Part shown: in pieces, positions 56,392-64,000 of the stretch
How positions within the stretch are numbered: position 1 is the first letter of the stretch
Layout of the letters: every line of letters starts with the position of its first letter
NCBI GenBank assembly: GCA_002356515.1
Contig: AP017605.1
Coordinates: forward strand, 3,667,001 to 3,731,000
Length of the DNA stretch: 64,000 nt
Direction of reading: 5' to 3'
Source of the DNA: Mesorhizobium loti
GTDB lineage: Bacteria; Pseudomonadota; Alphaproteobacteria; Rhizobiales; Rhizobiaceae
Translations under genes and position numbers: made by a program
The notes under the pieces: model-generated
Told to the model about the DNA's origin: nothing
The model's database searches: none
Seen by the model: only the letters and a program-made list of their open reading frames with translations

Positions 56392-57216
56392 TCATGACCA
56401 GAAGGATGGAGCCGTTTCTTCCAATCGCGGCCCGCGACGAAACGGCGCGATCTTCTCGGTCAGTCCGGTGCGGTCGGAAATATCAACGCCGACGCCGCAC
56501 AAGGTTGCCGGTCCGGTCGCCGCCTCGAAGCGCCCTTTCGGCACTTTCGACAGGAACCGGTTGAGCGGTTCTTCCTTGTCCATGCCGAGCGAGGAATCAT
56601 AGTCGCCGCACATGCCGGCGTCCGACAGATAGCCGGTGCCGCCATTGAGGATCTGGTGGTCGGCGGTCGGCTGGTGGGTGTGGGTGCCGACGACCAGGCT
56701 GGCGCGGCCATCGACGAAATGCGCGAAGCACATCTTTTCCGAGGTCGCCTCGGCGTGGAAGTCGATCACCACCGCATCCGCCTGCTCGCCGAGCGGACAG
56801 GCGGCAAGCTCGCGCTCGCCGGCCTGGAACGGATCGTCGAGCTCGGGATGCATGAACACCCGACCCATGATGTTGGCGACCAGCACCCTGGCCCCGCTCC
56901 TGGCGATGTAGACGCCGGAGCCGCGCCCGGGCGTGCCCTTGGGAAAATTCGACGGACGCAGGAAGCGCTCCTCGCGCGGCGCGAAGGCCAGCGCGTCGCG
57001 CTGGTCCCAGACATGGTTGCCGGTGGTAACAACATCGGCGCCCGCCGCGATCGTCTCGCGAAAGATCTCTTCGGTGATGCCGAAGCCACCGGCGGCATTC
57101 TCGCCATTGACGATGACGAAATCGAGTTTGAAGTCCGAGATCAGGCCGGGCAGTTGTTCCCACACCGCCGTGCGTCCCGTTTTTCCGACCATGTCACCGA
57201 GGAAGAGAAGTCTCAT
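56392..57216 (-). CDS. YmdB-type metallophosphoesterase
   Basis: 274 residues from MRLLFLGDMV. Metal motifs GDMVGK, VNGENAAGGFGI, TTGNHVWDQRD and GTHTHQPTADHQIL match the YmdB/TIGR00282 family; the Bacillus member hydrolyses 2',3'-cyclic nucleotides. It follows the 5-formyl-THF cyclo-ligase on the same strand. Confidence 0.93.
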   Translation of the reverse strand: MRLLFLGDMVGKTGRTAVWEQLPGLISDFKLDFVIVNGENAAGGFGITEEIFRETIAAGADVVTTGNHVWDQRDALAFAPREERFLRPSNFPKGTPGRGSGVYIARSGARVLVANIMGRVFMHPELDDPFQAGERELAACPLGEQADAVVIDFHAEATSEKMCFAHFVDGRASLVVGTHTHQPTADHQILNGGTGYLSDAGMCGDYDSSLGMDKEEPLNRFLSKVPKGRFEAATGPATLCGVGVDISDRTGLTEKIAPFRRGPRLEETAPSFWS

Positions 57217-57286
57217 ATGATCCCGCACCGAAAGTCAGCGAAGCAAAAGCTGCATGACATCCGCAAAAAGATCATGCCTCCATTAT

Positions 57287-57874
57287 CTACAATTTTGGCG
57301 TGAAGCGGCGCAACCCGCTCTCGGTCAGTATTTCCGGGATGATCACGTCATGGTTCTCGTCCGGAACCTGCGCCACCTCCTGGCAGTCGAAGGCGATGCC
57401 GATCAGCCGGGGCGCATGCCCCTTGTCGACAAGCTTCGCGATCGCGCGGTCGTAATAGCCGGCGCCATAGCCGATGCGGTGGCCGCGTGCGTCGAAGGCG
57501 GCGAGCGGCACCAGCATCACCTCTGGATCGAGCACCTCGGCTTCTTCATGGGGGCCGACCGTGCCGAAGCCCATTTCCACCATCGGCGCGCCGCGCACCA
57601 GTTCGCGAAAGACGATCGTGGTCTTGTCGAGAATGGCGGGCAGGCAAAGCCTAGCGCCCTGTTCACGCAAGGCAAACATCAATGGCCTGACGTCGACTTC
57701 CGAACGCATCGGCCAGAAACCGGAGACGATCTGGCCAGGCTCAATGGCGAGATGATCGCGCGCCGTCTCGGCCATTTCGAGCGCTGCCTCCACCCGCCAG
57801 AATTCATCGAGCGCGTCGCGACGTCCAAGCGCCTCGAGCCGCAGCTTTTTCTTCAGGTCCTTGATAGATGTCAT
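57287..57874 (-). CDS. 5-formyltetrahydrofolate cyclo-ligase
   Basis: 195 residues from MTSIKDLKKK. ATP-dependent conversion of 5-formyl-THF to 5,10-methenyl-THF. FWPMRSEVDVRPLM and the signature GYGAGYYDR are present. The gene often lies directly after the 6S RNA gene in proteobacteria (ygfA/fthC), as here. Confidence 0.93.
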   Translation of the reverse strand: MTSIKDLKKKLRLEALGRRDALDEFWRVEAALEMAETARDHLAIEPGQIVSGFWPMRSEVDVRPLMFALREQGARLCLPAILDKTTIVFRELVRGAPMVEMGFGTVGPHEEAEVLDPEVMLVPLAAFDARGHRIGYGAGYYDRAIAKLVDKGHAPRLIGIAFDCQEVAQVPDENHDVIIPEILTESGLRRFTPKL

Positions 57875-57984
57875 GCGCGGAGGATAGAAAAAAGCCGGAT
57901 ATGGATGGGGCTTCAAGAACGACGTTTGCTACCGCATCATCCACCGGAAATCGGCAGAGAAGGGCAAGAAGTGACGATCCACAC

Positions 57985-58115
57985 AACCGGTGGAGAGAGC
58001 GATCCCGGGAACCTACAAAGTAGGTGGGCGCCGTGTGAGAAAACCCACGGGTCTTCCCAGGGACAGCTCCCTAAGGATCGTTAAGGCCCCGGGGAAAATG
58101 TTCTCCTGCCGGGAA
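57985..58115 (-). ncRNA. ssrS: Probable 6S RNA
   Basis: Located just upstream of the cyclo-ligase gene on the same strand, the usual site of ssrS. The minus-strand RNA can close with CCGG..GGAGA/TCTCC..CCGG (58102-58112 with 57987-57996), continue after a one-sided 21-base bubble (58081-58101) into GGATCG/CGATCC (58075-58080 with 58000-58005), then carry three small hairpins: AGGGA/TCCCT, CCGTG/CACGG and CCTAC/GTAGG. This long rod with a central bubble fits 6S RNA. Ends are approximate; a TATATT element near 58135 may be its -10 region. The family assignment is from context and memory. Confidence 0.65.
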
Positions 58116-58264
58116 GCACAGACCGTCCCCCCCAATATAGGCCGCTCATCGGTCAAGCGCCAGTCAGACAGCCAGTCTCGGTGGCTTTATTCGCCACCCG
58201 CGTCGAACCCTTGCACAGGCCGGGCGGCGTCCTTACGCTCACCGGAATGAACCAAGGAGCAAAA

Positions 58265-59104
58265 ATGCGTTTCGAAGGCACGGCGGCCTATGTCGCCGAC
58301 AAGGATCTGATGGTGGCGGTCAACGCGGCGATCGCGCTGGAGCGGCCCCTGCTGGTCAAGGGCGAGCCCGGCACCGGCAAGACCGAGCTAGCCCGGCAGG
58401 TGGCGGCAGCACTTGGCCTCGACCTCATCGAATGGCATGTCAAATCGACGACGCGGGCGCAGCAAGGCCTTTACGAGTATGACGCCGTATCGCGGCTGCG
58501 CGACAGCCAGCTCGGCGATGCCAGGTTCAACGACATCAAGAACTACATCAAGCGCGGCAAGCTGTGGGAGGCGTTCGCGGCCGGCAAGAAGGTCGTGCTG
58601 TTGATCGACGAGATCGACAAGGCCGACATCGAATTCCCCAACGATCTGCTGCAGGAACTCGATCGGATGGAGTTCTTCGTCTACGAGACCGGCGAGACCA
58701 TTCGCGCCGCCGTCCGCCCCATCGTCATCATCACCTCCAACAACGAGAAGGAGCTGCCGGACGCCTTCCTGCGCCGCTGCTTCTTCCACTACATCCGCTT
58801 TCCCGACGTCGACACGCTGCACAGGATCGTCGACGTCCACTATCCCGGCATCAAACAGAACCTGGTGCGGGCGGCGCTCACCCAGTTCTACGAAATCCGC
58901 GACGTGCCAGGCCTGAAGAAGAAGCCGTCGACCTCCGAGGCGCTCGACTGGATCCGCCTGCTGGTCGCCGACGACATCGCACCGGAGGATTTGCGCGCCG
59001 ACCCGAAGAACGCGCTGCCCAAGCTGCATGGCGCGCTGCTGAAGAACGAACAGGATGTGCATCTGTTCGAGCGGCTGGCCTTCATGGCGCGAAGGCAGCA
59101 ATAG
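58265..59104 (+). CDS. MoxR-family AAA+ ATPase
   Basis: 279 residues from MRFEGTAAYV, with AAGGAGC upstream. Walker A GEPGTGKT at 33-40, Walker B VLLIDEID at 111-118, then PIVIITSNNEKELPDAFLRR. MoxR ATPases act with VWA-domain proteins to assemble or activate metal or other cofactor proteins. Its VWA partner lies 1.2 kb downstream, separated by GNAT and HicAB genes. Confidence 0.94.
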   Translation: MRFEGTAAYVADKDLMVAVNAAIALERPLLVKGEPGTGKTELARQVAAALGLDLIEWHVKSTTRAQQGLYEYDAVSRLRDSQLGDARFNDIKNYIKRGKLWEAFAAGKKVVLLIDEIDKADIEFPNDLLQELDRMEFFVYETGETIRAAVRPIVIITSNNEKELPDAFLRRCFFHYIRFPDVDTLHRIVDVHYPGIKQNLVRAALTQFYEIRDVPGLKKKPSTSEALDWIRLLVADDIAPEDLRADPKNALPKLHGALLKNEQDVHLFERLAFMARRQQ

Positions 59105-59196
59105 CCAGGCAGCAATAGCGCTTTCCCCGGCCGTGGACCGTTGCTGCCGGCCGACCAGGAAGGCAGCTTCGGCGCAGAACCTTCGGAGGAGATGAA

Positions 59197-59643
59197 ATGT
59201 CTGAAATTATTGTCCGCCCGCTCGCGCAGTCCGACCACGCCGACTGGAAGCGCCTGTGGACCGACTATCTCACCTTCTACGAGACCAAGCTGCCGGAAGA
59301 GGTCTACGCCGTGACCTGGAAGCGGCTTTTCACGGCGGGCGAATTCGAGCCCAAGGGTTTTATCGCCACGCTCGACGGCAAGGCTGTTGGCCTGACGCAC
59401 TACCTCTACCACCGCTCAGGCTGGTCCGAGAAAAACAACTGCTACCTGCAGGACCTGTTCGCCGACCCGGAGGTGCGTGGCAAGGGCATCGGCGCCGCGC
59501 TGATCAAAGCGGTGCAGGACGCGGCAGAAAAAATCGGCGTCAAGAACGTCTACTGGATGACGCACGAGACCAACACCAGGGCGCGCAAGCTCTACGACCA
59601 CGTCGCGCGCCGCACCGGCTTCATCGAGTATGACCTGCTGTGA
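59197..59643 (+). CDS. GNAT-family N-acetyltransferase
   Basis: 148 residues. Acetyl-CoA motif DPEVRGKGIGAALIKAVQDA with the Q/RxxGxG/A pattern; LTHYLYHRSGWSEKNNCYLQ and ENTRARKLYDHVARRTGFIEY-like C-terminus. GGAGGAG lies before the ATG. Substrate not known. It sits between the MoxR and VWA genes. Confidence 0.92.
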   Translation: MSEIIVRPLAQSDHADWKRLWTDYLTFYETKLPEEVYAVTWKRLFTAGEFEPKGFIATLDGKAVGLTHYLYHRSGWSEKNNCYLQDLFADPEVRGKGIGAALIKAVQDAAEKIGVKNVYWMTHETNTRARKLYDHVARRTGFIEYDLL

Positions 59644-59672
59644 AGAAAGCTGACGATTGAAATTGCAGCTTT

Positions 59673-59690
59673 TGCGCAATATATTGCGCA
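59673..59690. promoter_or_regulatory. Perfect 18-bp palindrome upstream of hicA
   Basis: TGCGCAATATATTGCGCA, 16 bases upstream of the hicA ATG. Its position and symmetry fit the operator bound by the HicB antitoxin for autoregulation. Confidence 0.7.
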
Positions 59691-59705
59691 TGATCAAGAG
59701 TGTGG

Positions 59706-59900
59706 ATGCCACTGATCGAGACCAATACGCGCAAGATCGTCTCAAGGCTTTTGCGCGACGGTTGGCTAAGTGTCGGCGGCGGCAAGCATGAAAAGTATGA
59801 GCATCCGGATCGACCCGAGGTGATAATCATCGTGCCTCGGCATCGTGAACAATCTCCCGGGGTGGCCCGGTCGATCGCCCGACTGGCTGGATGGATTTGA
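59706..59900 (+). CDS. hicA: HicA-family toxin (mRNA interferase)
   Basis: 64 residues from the ATG at 59706 (GTG at 59700 also possible). The dsRBD-like fold has TRKIVSRLLRDGWLSVGGGK and the catalytic His28 in GGKHEKYEHP, then VIIIVPRHREQSPGVARSI. HicA cleaves mRNA; HicB next to it neutralises it. A perfect palindrome precedes the pair. Confidence 0.9.
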   Translation: MPLIETNTRKIVSRLLRDGWLSVGGGKHEKYEHPDRPEVIIIVPRHREQSPGVARSIARLAGWI

Positions 59901-59911
59901 GGACGGACAGC

Positions 59912-60316
59912 ATGACGCATTATGTCGGAATTCTAGATGGCGCGAGAGATGTCTGGGGGGTGCGGGTGCCCGATCTTCCCGGCTGCCATGGTGGCGGCGC
60001 AAGCCCCGAAGAGGCCATTGCCGATGCGACGTCCGCTGTGCGCGAATGGGCCGAAGCACGCTTGGCAAAACATCTGCCTCTGCCTGGATCCAGTACAGTT
60101 GCCGAGCTGCTCAACCAGGGTGAAATCGACAGCGCCTCAGGTGAATCCGCCGTGATGATACCGGTGCTGATCGACTCCGGCCGCCCCGTCCGGGCCAATC
60201 TATCGCTCGACGCCGGTCTCCTGGCGGCGATCGACGAGGAAGCCGGTCGGCGTGGCTTGACACGTTCCGCTTTCATTGCAAGCGCCGCCCGAGAGAAGAT
60301 CGAGGGCCATAGATAA
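59912..60316 (+). CDS. hicB: HicB-family antitoxin
   Basis: 134 residues from MTHYVGILDG, 11 bases after the hicA stop. N-terminal partial RNase-H-like domain with VRVPDLPGCHGGGASPEEAI and C-terminal ribbon-helix-helix-like DNA-binding segment (RANLSLDAGLLAAIDEEAGR, LTRSAFIASAAREKI). The C-terminal domain can bind the palindrome at 59673. Confidence 0.92.
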   Translation: MTHYVGILDGARDVWGVRVPDLPGCHGGGASPEEAIADATSAVREWAEARLAKHLPLPGSSTVAELLNQGEIDSASGESAVMIPVLIDSGRPVRANLSLDAGLLAAIDEEAGRRGLTRSAFIASAAREKIEGHR

Positions 60317-60322
60317 TCGACC

Positions 60323-61513
60323 ATGTTCATCCCCTTCTTCCTCGAACTGAAGGCCGCGCGTGTTCCCGTCTCGCTCCGGGAATATCTGTCGCTGCTGGAA
60401 GGGCTGGAAGCCGGGCTGGTCGACTATGACGTCGAGGGTTTCTACTACCTGGCCCGCGCTGCTTTGGTGAAGGACGAGCGGCATATCGACCGCTTCGACC
60501 AGGTGTTCGCGCATGTCTTCAAGGGCATTGAAGCGCTGGGCGGACTTGATGCGGTCGACGTCGCCAATATTCCCGAAGAATGGCTGCGCCGGCTCGCCGA
60601 AAAGCACCTGACCGAGGAAGAGAAAAAACTGGTCGAGGCGCTCGGCGGTTTCGAGAAGCTGATGGAGACCTTGAAGCAGCGGCTCGAGGAACAGAAAGGC
60701 CGCCATCAGGGCGGCTCGAAATGGATCGGCACCGGCGGCACCTCGCCCTTCGGCGCTTATGGCTACAATCCCGAAGGCGTGCGCATTGGCCAGCACGAAA
60801 GCCGCAACCGCCGCGCGGTAAAGGTCTGGGACAAGCGCGAGTTCCGCAATTTCGATGATGCCGTCGAGCTTGGCACCCGCAACATCAAGATCGCGCTGAA
60901 GCGGCTGCGCCGCTGGGTGCGCGAGGGCGCCGAGGAGGAATTTGACCTGCCCGGCACCATCCATGCCACCGCCGAGCATGGCTATCTCGACGTCCAGACA
61001 CGGCCCGAGCGGCGCAACGCGGTGAAGCTTTTGATGTTCTTCGATGTCGGCGGCTCGATGGACGATCACATCAAGAGTGTCGAGGAGCTGTTTTCGGCGG
61101 CACGAGCCGAATTCCGCCAGCTCGAATATTTCTATTTCCACAACTGCCTCTACGAGGGCGTATGGAAGGACAATCGCCGCCGCCATGCCGAGGTGATCCC
61201 GACCTTCGATCTCCTCCATAAGTATGGACCTGACTACAAGGTGATCGTCGTCGGCGATGCCTCGATGAGCCCTTACGAGATCGCCCATCCCGGCGGCTCG
61301 GTCGAACACTGGAACCCGGAGGCCGGCGCCGTCTGGCTTGGCCGCCTGCTGCAGCAATGGCCGAATGCGGTGTGGCTCAATCCCGAGAGCGAAAAGAACT
61401 GGGGTTACACCCACTCCATCGCCATGATCCGCGACATTTTCGGCGGCCGCATGTTCCCGCTGACGCTGGCCGGGCTCGAAATCGCGACGAAGCAGCTTTC
61501 CAGAAAGCACTGA
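60323..61513 (+). CDS. VWA (CoxE-like) domain protein
   Basis: 396 residues, cytoplasmic. N-terminal helical part (KAARVPVSLREYLSLLEGLE), a Gly-rich hinge (GTGGTSPFGAYGYNPEG), then the VWA fold starting LLMFFDVGGSMDDHI. The MIDAS reads D241-x-G-x-S245 in place of DxSxS. Further VWA strands: YKVIVVGDASMSPYEIA. This is the usual partner of MoxR-type ATPases, so the 58265 gene is its likely companion. It starts seven bases after hicB. Confidence 0.9.
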   Translation: MFIPFFLELKAARVPVSLREYLSLLEGLEAGLVDYDVEGFYYLARAALVKDERHIDRFDQVFAHVFKGIEALGGLDAVDVANIPEEWLRRLAEKHLTEEEKKLVEALGGFEKLMETLKQRLEEQKGRHQGGSKWIGTGGTSPFGAYGYNPEGVRIGQHESRNRRAVKVWDKREFRNFDDAVELGTRNIKIALKRLRRWVREGAEEEFDLPGTIHATAEHGYLDVQTRPERRNAVKLLMFFDVGGSMDDHIKSVEELFSAARAEFRQLEYFYFHNCLYEGVWKDNRRRHAEVIPTFDLLHKYGPDYKVIVVGDASMSPYEIAHPGGSVEHWNPEAGAVWLGRLLQQWPNAVWLNPESEKNWGYTHSIAMIRDIFGGRMFPLTLAGLEIATKQLSRKH

Positions 61514-61531
61514 GCAATTTCCGGAGCCACC

Positions 61532-62329
61532 ATGACCTGCTTCCTCTGCCTGCAATGCGGCGTCCAGTTCACGGCGACGGAGACGCCGCCGCAACACTGC
61601 CCGATCTGCGAGGACGAGCGGCAGTTCGTGCGCTGGGAAGGCCAGGCCTGGACCACGCCGCAGGAGCTTGCCATAGGGCATAGGCTGGTGATGCGGGACG
61701 ATGCCGGCGTGCTCGGCTTCGGCATCGAGCCGCGCTTCGCCATCGGCCAGCGAGCGCAGCTGGTGCAGACGCCGCACGGCAACGTTTTGTGGGACTGCAT
61801 CCCGATGGTGAGCGACGAGGCTGTGGCCGAGATCAACCGCCGCGGCGGCTTGGCGGCCATCGCCATCTCGCACTGCCATTTCTATTCGGCGATGGGTAAA
61901 TGGAGTGACGCGTTTGGCGGCGTGCCGATCTATCTCCATGCCGATGACCGCCAATGGATCATGCGGCCGCATCCCTCGATCGTCAGCTGGCAAGGCGAGA
62001 CACTGGCCATAAACCCGTCGCTGACCCTTATCCGCTGCGGCGGCCATTTTGCCGGCAGCCAGGTGCTACACTGGCGGCGCGAGGGCGGCAGCGCGCTGCT
62101 GACCGGCGACACCGTGCAGGTGACGCCGACGCGCCGCCATGTCAGCTTCATGTACAGTTATCCGAACCAGATACCGCTCAACGCGACGGCCGTGCGCCGC
62201 ATCGCGGCAGCACTGGAACCCTTCGACTTCGACGACATCCGCGGCGCATGGTGGGACCTGAACATCATCGGCGGCGGGAAGAATTCGTTCGCCACTTCGG
62301 TTGCCCGCTATCTCGCGGCGATCGCATGA
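61532..62329 (+). CDS. MBL-fold hydrolase with N-terminal zinc ribbon
   Basis: 265 residues. A zinc ribbon (Cys6/Cys9 and Cys23/Cys26 in CLQCG...CPICED) precedes a metallo-beta-lactamase fold: SHCHFYSAMGKW where HxHxDH is expected (here HCHFYS), then GGHFAGS and LLTGDTVQV. The missing Asp/His of the first motif suggests a one-metal or altered site. Function unknown; follows the VWA gene on the same strand. Confidence 0.85.
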   Translation: MTCFLCLQCGVQFTATETPPQHCPICEDERQFVRWEGQAWTTPQELAIGHRLVMRDDAGVLGFGIEPRFAIGQRAQLVQTPHGNVLWDCIPMVSDEAVAEINRRGGLAAIAISHCHFYSAMGKWSDAFGGVPIYLHADDRQWIMRPHPSIVSWQGETLAINPSLTLIRCGGHFAGSQVLHWRREGGSALLTGDTVQVTPTRRHVSFMYSYPNQIPLNATAVRRIAAALEPFDFDDIRGAWWDLNIIGGGKNSFATSVARYLAAIA

Positions 62330-62430
62330 CAGGCCGAGCGAAAATGTGGGCAAATCGCGTAACAAATGCCTATGTTGGTGCGAATATGAGGTTGCAATCA
62401 ACAACGAGCCGGCAAGGCTGAGGAGATCAA

Positions 62431-62835
62431 ATGGACACCCACACCTACCCTGTCACCCGCACCGATGCCGAATGGCGCGCCCGGCTGACGCCGGAGCAAT
62501 ATGCGGTCATGCGCGGCCACGGCACCGAGCGGCCAGGAAGCTGCGCCCTGCTTTACGAGAAGCGCGCCGGTACATTTTCCTGCGTCGGCTGCGACCAGCC
62601 GCTGTTCGAATCCAAGCTGAAGTTCGAGAGCGGCACCGGCTGGCCGAGCTTCAACGATCCCGTGCCCGGCTCCGTCGAGAACACCATCGACCGCAGCTAT
62701 GGCATGGTCCGCACCGAGTGCCATTGCGCGCGCTGCGGCAGCCATCTCGGCCATGTCTTCGAAGACGGCCCGCCGCCGACCGGCCTGCGCTACTGCATCA
62801 ACGGCGTGGCGCTGAAATTCGAGCCGGCCGCCTGA
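62431..62835 (+). CDS. msrB: Peptide methionine-(R)-S-oxide reductase
   Basis: 134 residues. Zinc cysteines C51, C54 (CVGC) and C99, C102 (CARC); catalytic Cys122 in [11 protein letters not shown]. Repairs oxidised methionine (R epimer). AGGAG precedes the ATG. Confidence 0.97.
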   Translation: MDTHTYPVTRTDAEWRARLTPEQYAVMRGHGTERPGSCALLYEKRAGTFSCVGCDQPLFESKLKFESGTGWPSFNDPVPGSVENTIDRSYGMVRTECHCARCGSHLGHVFEDGPPPTGLRYCINGVALKFEPAA

Positions 62836-62857
62836 TCGGCATCTTATGGTTTTCGGC

Positions 62858-62884
62858 AAAGGGCGGCTTCGGCCGCCCTTTTTC
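62858..62884 (+). terminator. Intrinsic terminator of msrB
   Basis: Ten-base-pair stem aaagggcggc/gccgcccttt with TTCG loop, followed by TTTC. It can also end the converging gene at 62903. Confidence 0.85.
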
Positions 62885-62902
62885 GTGGCGCGTGTAATGC
62901 CT

Positions 62903-63211
62903 TCAGACCGCCACCGTGGCGACGAGCCAGAGCGCCGAGCCCAACAGCATCAGCGAGGCCTTGGCGCCCGATTGTTCTGCCGTCCGCCAGACCGCGATAG
63001 TGAGAAAGATGTTGTAGAGCACCGGTGCGAAATGCACCGCCAGCACGAGGCCGAGCGGCATCTTCAGTCCAAGCAGGATCAGTGCTGCCGCAGACGAAGC
63101 AACGTTGATCCCCGTCCCGACAAGCATCATGTCGCGCCAGAACAGCCGGTCGATCGGCACCTGGCCAAGCCAACGCGAGCGGAAGAAGGACCTGACGCCT
63201 TCCAGGGACAC
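62903..63211 (-). CDS. Small membrane protein of unknown function
   Basis: 102 residues from a GTG at 63211, which follows the upstream stop by eight bases and has AGGAG ten bases before it; a GTG at 63259 would overlap the upstream gene. Three hydrophobic helices: MMLVGTGINVASSAAALILL, MPLGLVLAVHFAPVLYNIFL and a C-terminal LMLLGSALWLVATVAV. No family recognised. Confidence 0.7.
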   Translation of the reverse strand: MSLEGVRSFFRSRWLGQVPIDRLFWRDMMLVGTGINVASSAAALILLGLKMPLGLVLAVHFAPVLYNIFLTIAVWRTAEQSGAKASLMLLGSALWLVATVAV

Positions 63212-63218
63212 CGGCGCC

Positions 63219-63713
63219 CTACTCCTGTCCAAGCACTTCGGTGACGGCGCGCTCGACACGCGAGCATTCCGTCACCAGCCAGTCGGTCATGGCAGGCCAA
63301 TTGTCCTCGGCAAAGCAGTTGACCCGCCACATCGAATTGATGCCGAGCCCCTCGCAGCTTTGTTCCGGCCTGAGCTTAAGCCTCTCTTCGATCGCCGGCT
63401 GGAACGGCTTCAGCCGCGACCAGCTTTGCGTGGCGCCGAATTTCTCGTTACGGCCGAAGAAGACGCCGACATGATTTTGCGCCGGCGCGACATACATCGA
63501 AATGACCAAGGCGAAGTCGGGCAGCCCGCGCTGCCAGAACCAGGGCCCGCGCCGCGCCAGCCGGGCCCTTTCTTCCGGATGCCGCTCGGCAAACAGCGAC
63601 CAGAAGCCGCGATGGCGGAATTCCGAGGCGCGGCGGCCGCCGAAGTCAAATTCGCTCATGACCGGCTGGCCCCACTGCCCGAGACTGTTTCGTAATACGC
63701 TCTGGCGAGTCAT
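63219..63713 (-). CDS. Protein of unknown function
   Basis: 164 residues from the ATG at 63713; an internal ATG at 63659 (MSEFDFGGRRAS) is as likely, and neither has a clear ribosome-binding site. Soluble, rich in Arg and Trp: RHRGFWSLFAERHPEERARL, WFWQRGLPDFALVISMYVAP, ALSO-like family not recognised. It probably forms an operon with the following small membrane protein (stop and start eight bases apart). Confidence 0.65.
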   Translation of the reverse strand: MTRQSVLRNSLGQWGQPVMSEFDFGGRRASEFRHRGFWSLFAERHPEERARLARRGPWFWQRGLPDFALVISMYVAPAQNHVGVFFGRNEKFGATQSWSRLKPFQPAIEERLKLRPEQSCEGLGINSMWRVNCFAEDNWPAMTDWLVTECSRVERAVTEVLGQE

Positions 63714-63878
63714 ATGATGGCGTTTTGAGAAACCGTAGCGTAGCGGACATTTGGGTCCGTGCGCAACGGAGGCGCGGAAAACGCCATCAACCGGCCAATG
63801 CGGCAGGTGTCGCTCCTGGTCTCGCCTGAGGATGGCGAGGACCGTTCAGATCTCGCGGCCTGGACCTTACGAAGGAGA

Positions 63879-64000
63879 TTAGTGCTTCTTATCCGCTGCG
63901 CGATGCATGGCGGCAAACTCTGCCAAGGTTGGGAAATGCCCTCCGACCTTCGGCTGGGCAAGAGGACGCTTCGTTGCACCGGGCCCCTCCATCCCAAACC
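63879..64000 (-). CDS. Possible 3' end of a gene running off the window
   Basis: The last minus-strand frame reads GMEGPGATKRPLAQPKVGG to EFAAMHRAADKKH and a TAA at 63879-63881. Only about 39 codons are visible; codon use is only moderately GC3-biased. No family recognised. It could be a shadow frame; another frame over the same bases is open to 63710 but looks less protein-like. Confidence 0.35.
   Translation of the reverse strand, partial: FGMEGPGATKRPLAQPKVGGHFPTLAEFAAMHRAADKKH

Noticed and set aside
57217..57286. Possible degenerate family B repeat (catgatcccgc ... aaaaagatcatgcc)
   Set aside because: Only the outer catgatc/gatcatg words match; the AAAAGTGG core is missing.
59094..59117. 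Tandem duplication of about 12 bases (ggcagcaatagc) at the MoxR stop codon
   Set aside because: Too short to call a repeat element; likely a slippage event that only duplicates the stop region.

Overview
This 64 kb, GC-rich window is chromosomal DNA from an alphaproteobacterium of the Rhizobiales, most likely Mesorhizobium or a close relative. The reasons are the block ruvCAB / ybgC / tolQRAB / pal / cpoB / tilS / ftsH / glmM in alphaproteobacterial order, Omp25/31-type barrels, an RcdA-type DUF1465 gene, a serC leader of the kind known from this class, and dispersed palindromes built around 'caattccaggaaaa...ttttccgtccggaattg'. The genus is inferred, not proven. I saw no tRNA, rRNA, CRISPR array, insertion sequence or prophage.

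Layout. 1-4.5 kb: 5' part of purA, a DMT exporter, and the serine operon serC-serA with promoter and two-hairpin leader. 4.6-10.1 kb: two outer-membrane barrel genes, glmM, and two secreted paralogues built from a cysteine-framed repeat. 10.3-26.3 kb, all on the minus strand apart from a cellulase: ftsH, tilS, cpoB, pal, tolB, tolA, tolR, tolQ, ybgC, then ruvB, ruvA, ruvC and an RcdA-like gene. Two things interrupt this core block: a four-helix-bundle gene bracketed by inverted arrays of 8-bp repeats between tolB and pal, and a GH5 cellulase plus a Tat-exported phosphoesterase between ybgC and ruvB.

26.6-35.6 kb is a mixed region of small membrane proteins, a TauE/SafE permease, a methyltransferase, an Lrp regulator facing a DMT exporter, a ThiE-like protein with a Sel1-repeat protein, and a quinone-oxidoreductase-like gene facing a LysR regulator. 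35.7-40.2 kb holds efp, suhB, a hemolysin-III protein and a MotA/TolQ-like plus OmpA/MotB-like pair. 40.4-47.5 kb has a small exported protein, DUF1304, an M32 carboxypeptidase, an exported DUF3857/transglutaminase protein, an ABC exporter and rpmE.

47.5-55.5 kb is rich in regulators placed opposite their probable targets (AraC, TetR, ArsR), several with clear dyad operators. 55.5-64 kb has a TerC protein, a YmdB-type phosphoesterase, 5-formyl-THF cyclo-ligase with a probable 6S RNA, a MoxR ATPase and its VWA partner separated by a GNAT gene and a HicAB toxin-antitoxin pair with an 18-bp perfect palindrome, an MBL-fold protein, msrB, and two small genes at the edge.

The main functional themes are envelope integrity (Tol-Pal, FtsH, GlmM, barrels, a second proton-channel pair), recombination repair (RuvABC), serine and one-carbon metabolism, and local regulator-target pairs. 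The best candidates for new biology are the four-helix-bundle cassette, the cysteine-framed repeat proteins, the HicAB insertion and the unassigned MotA/OmpA-like pair.
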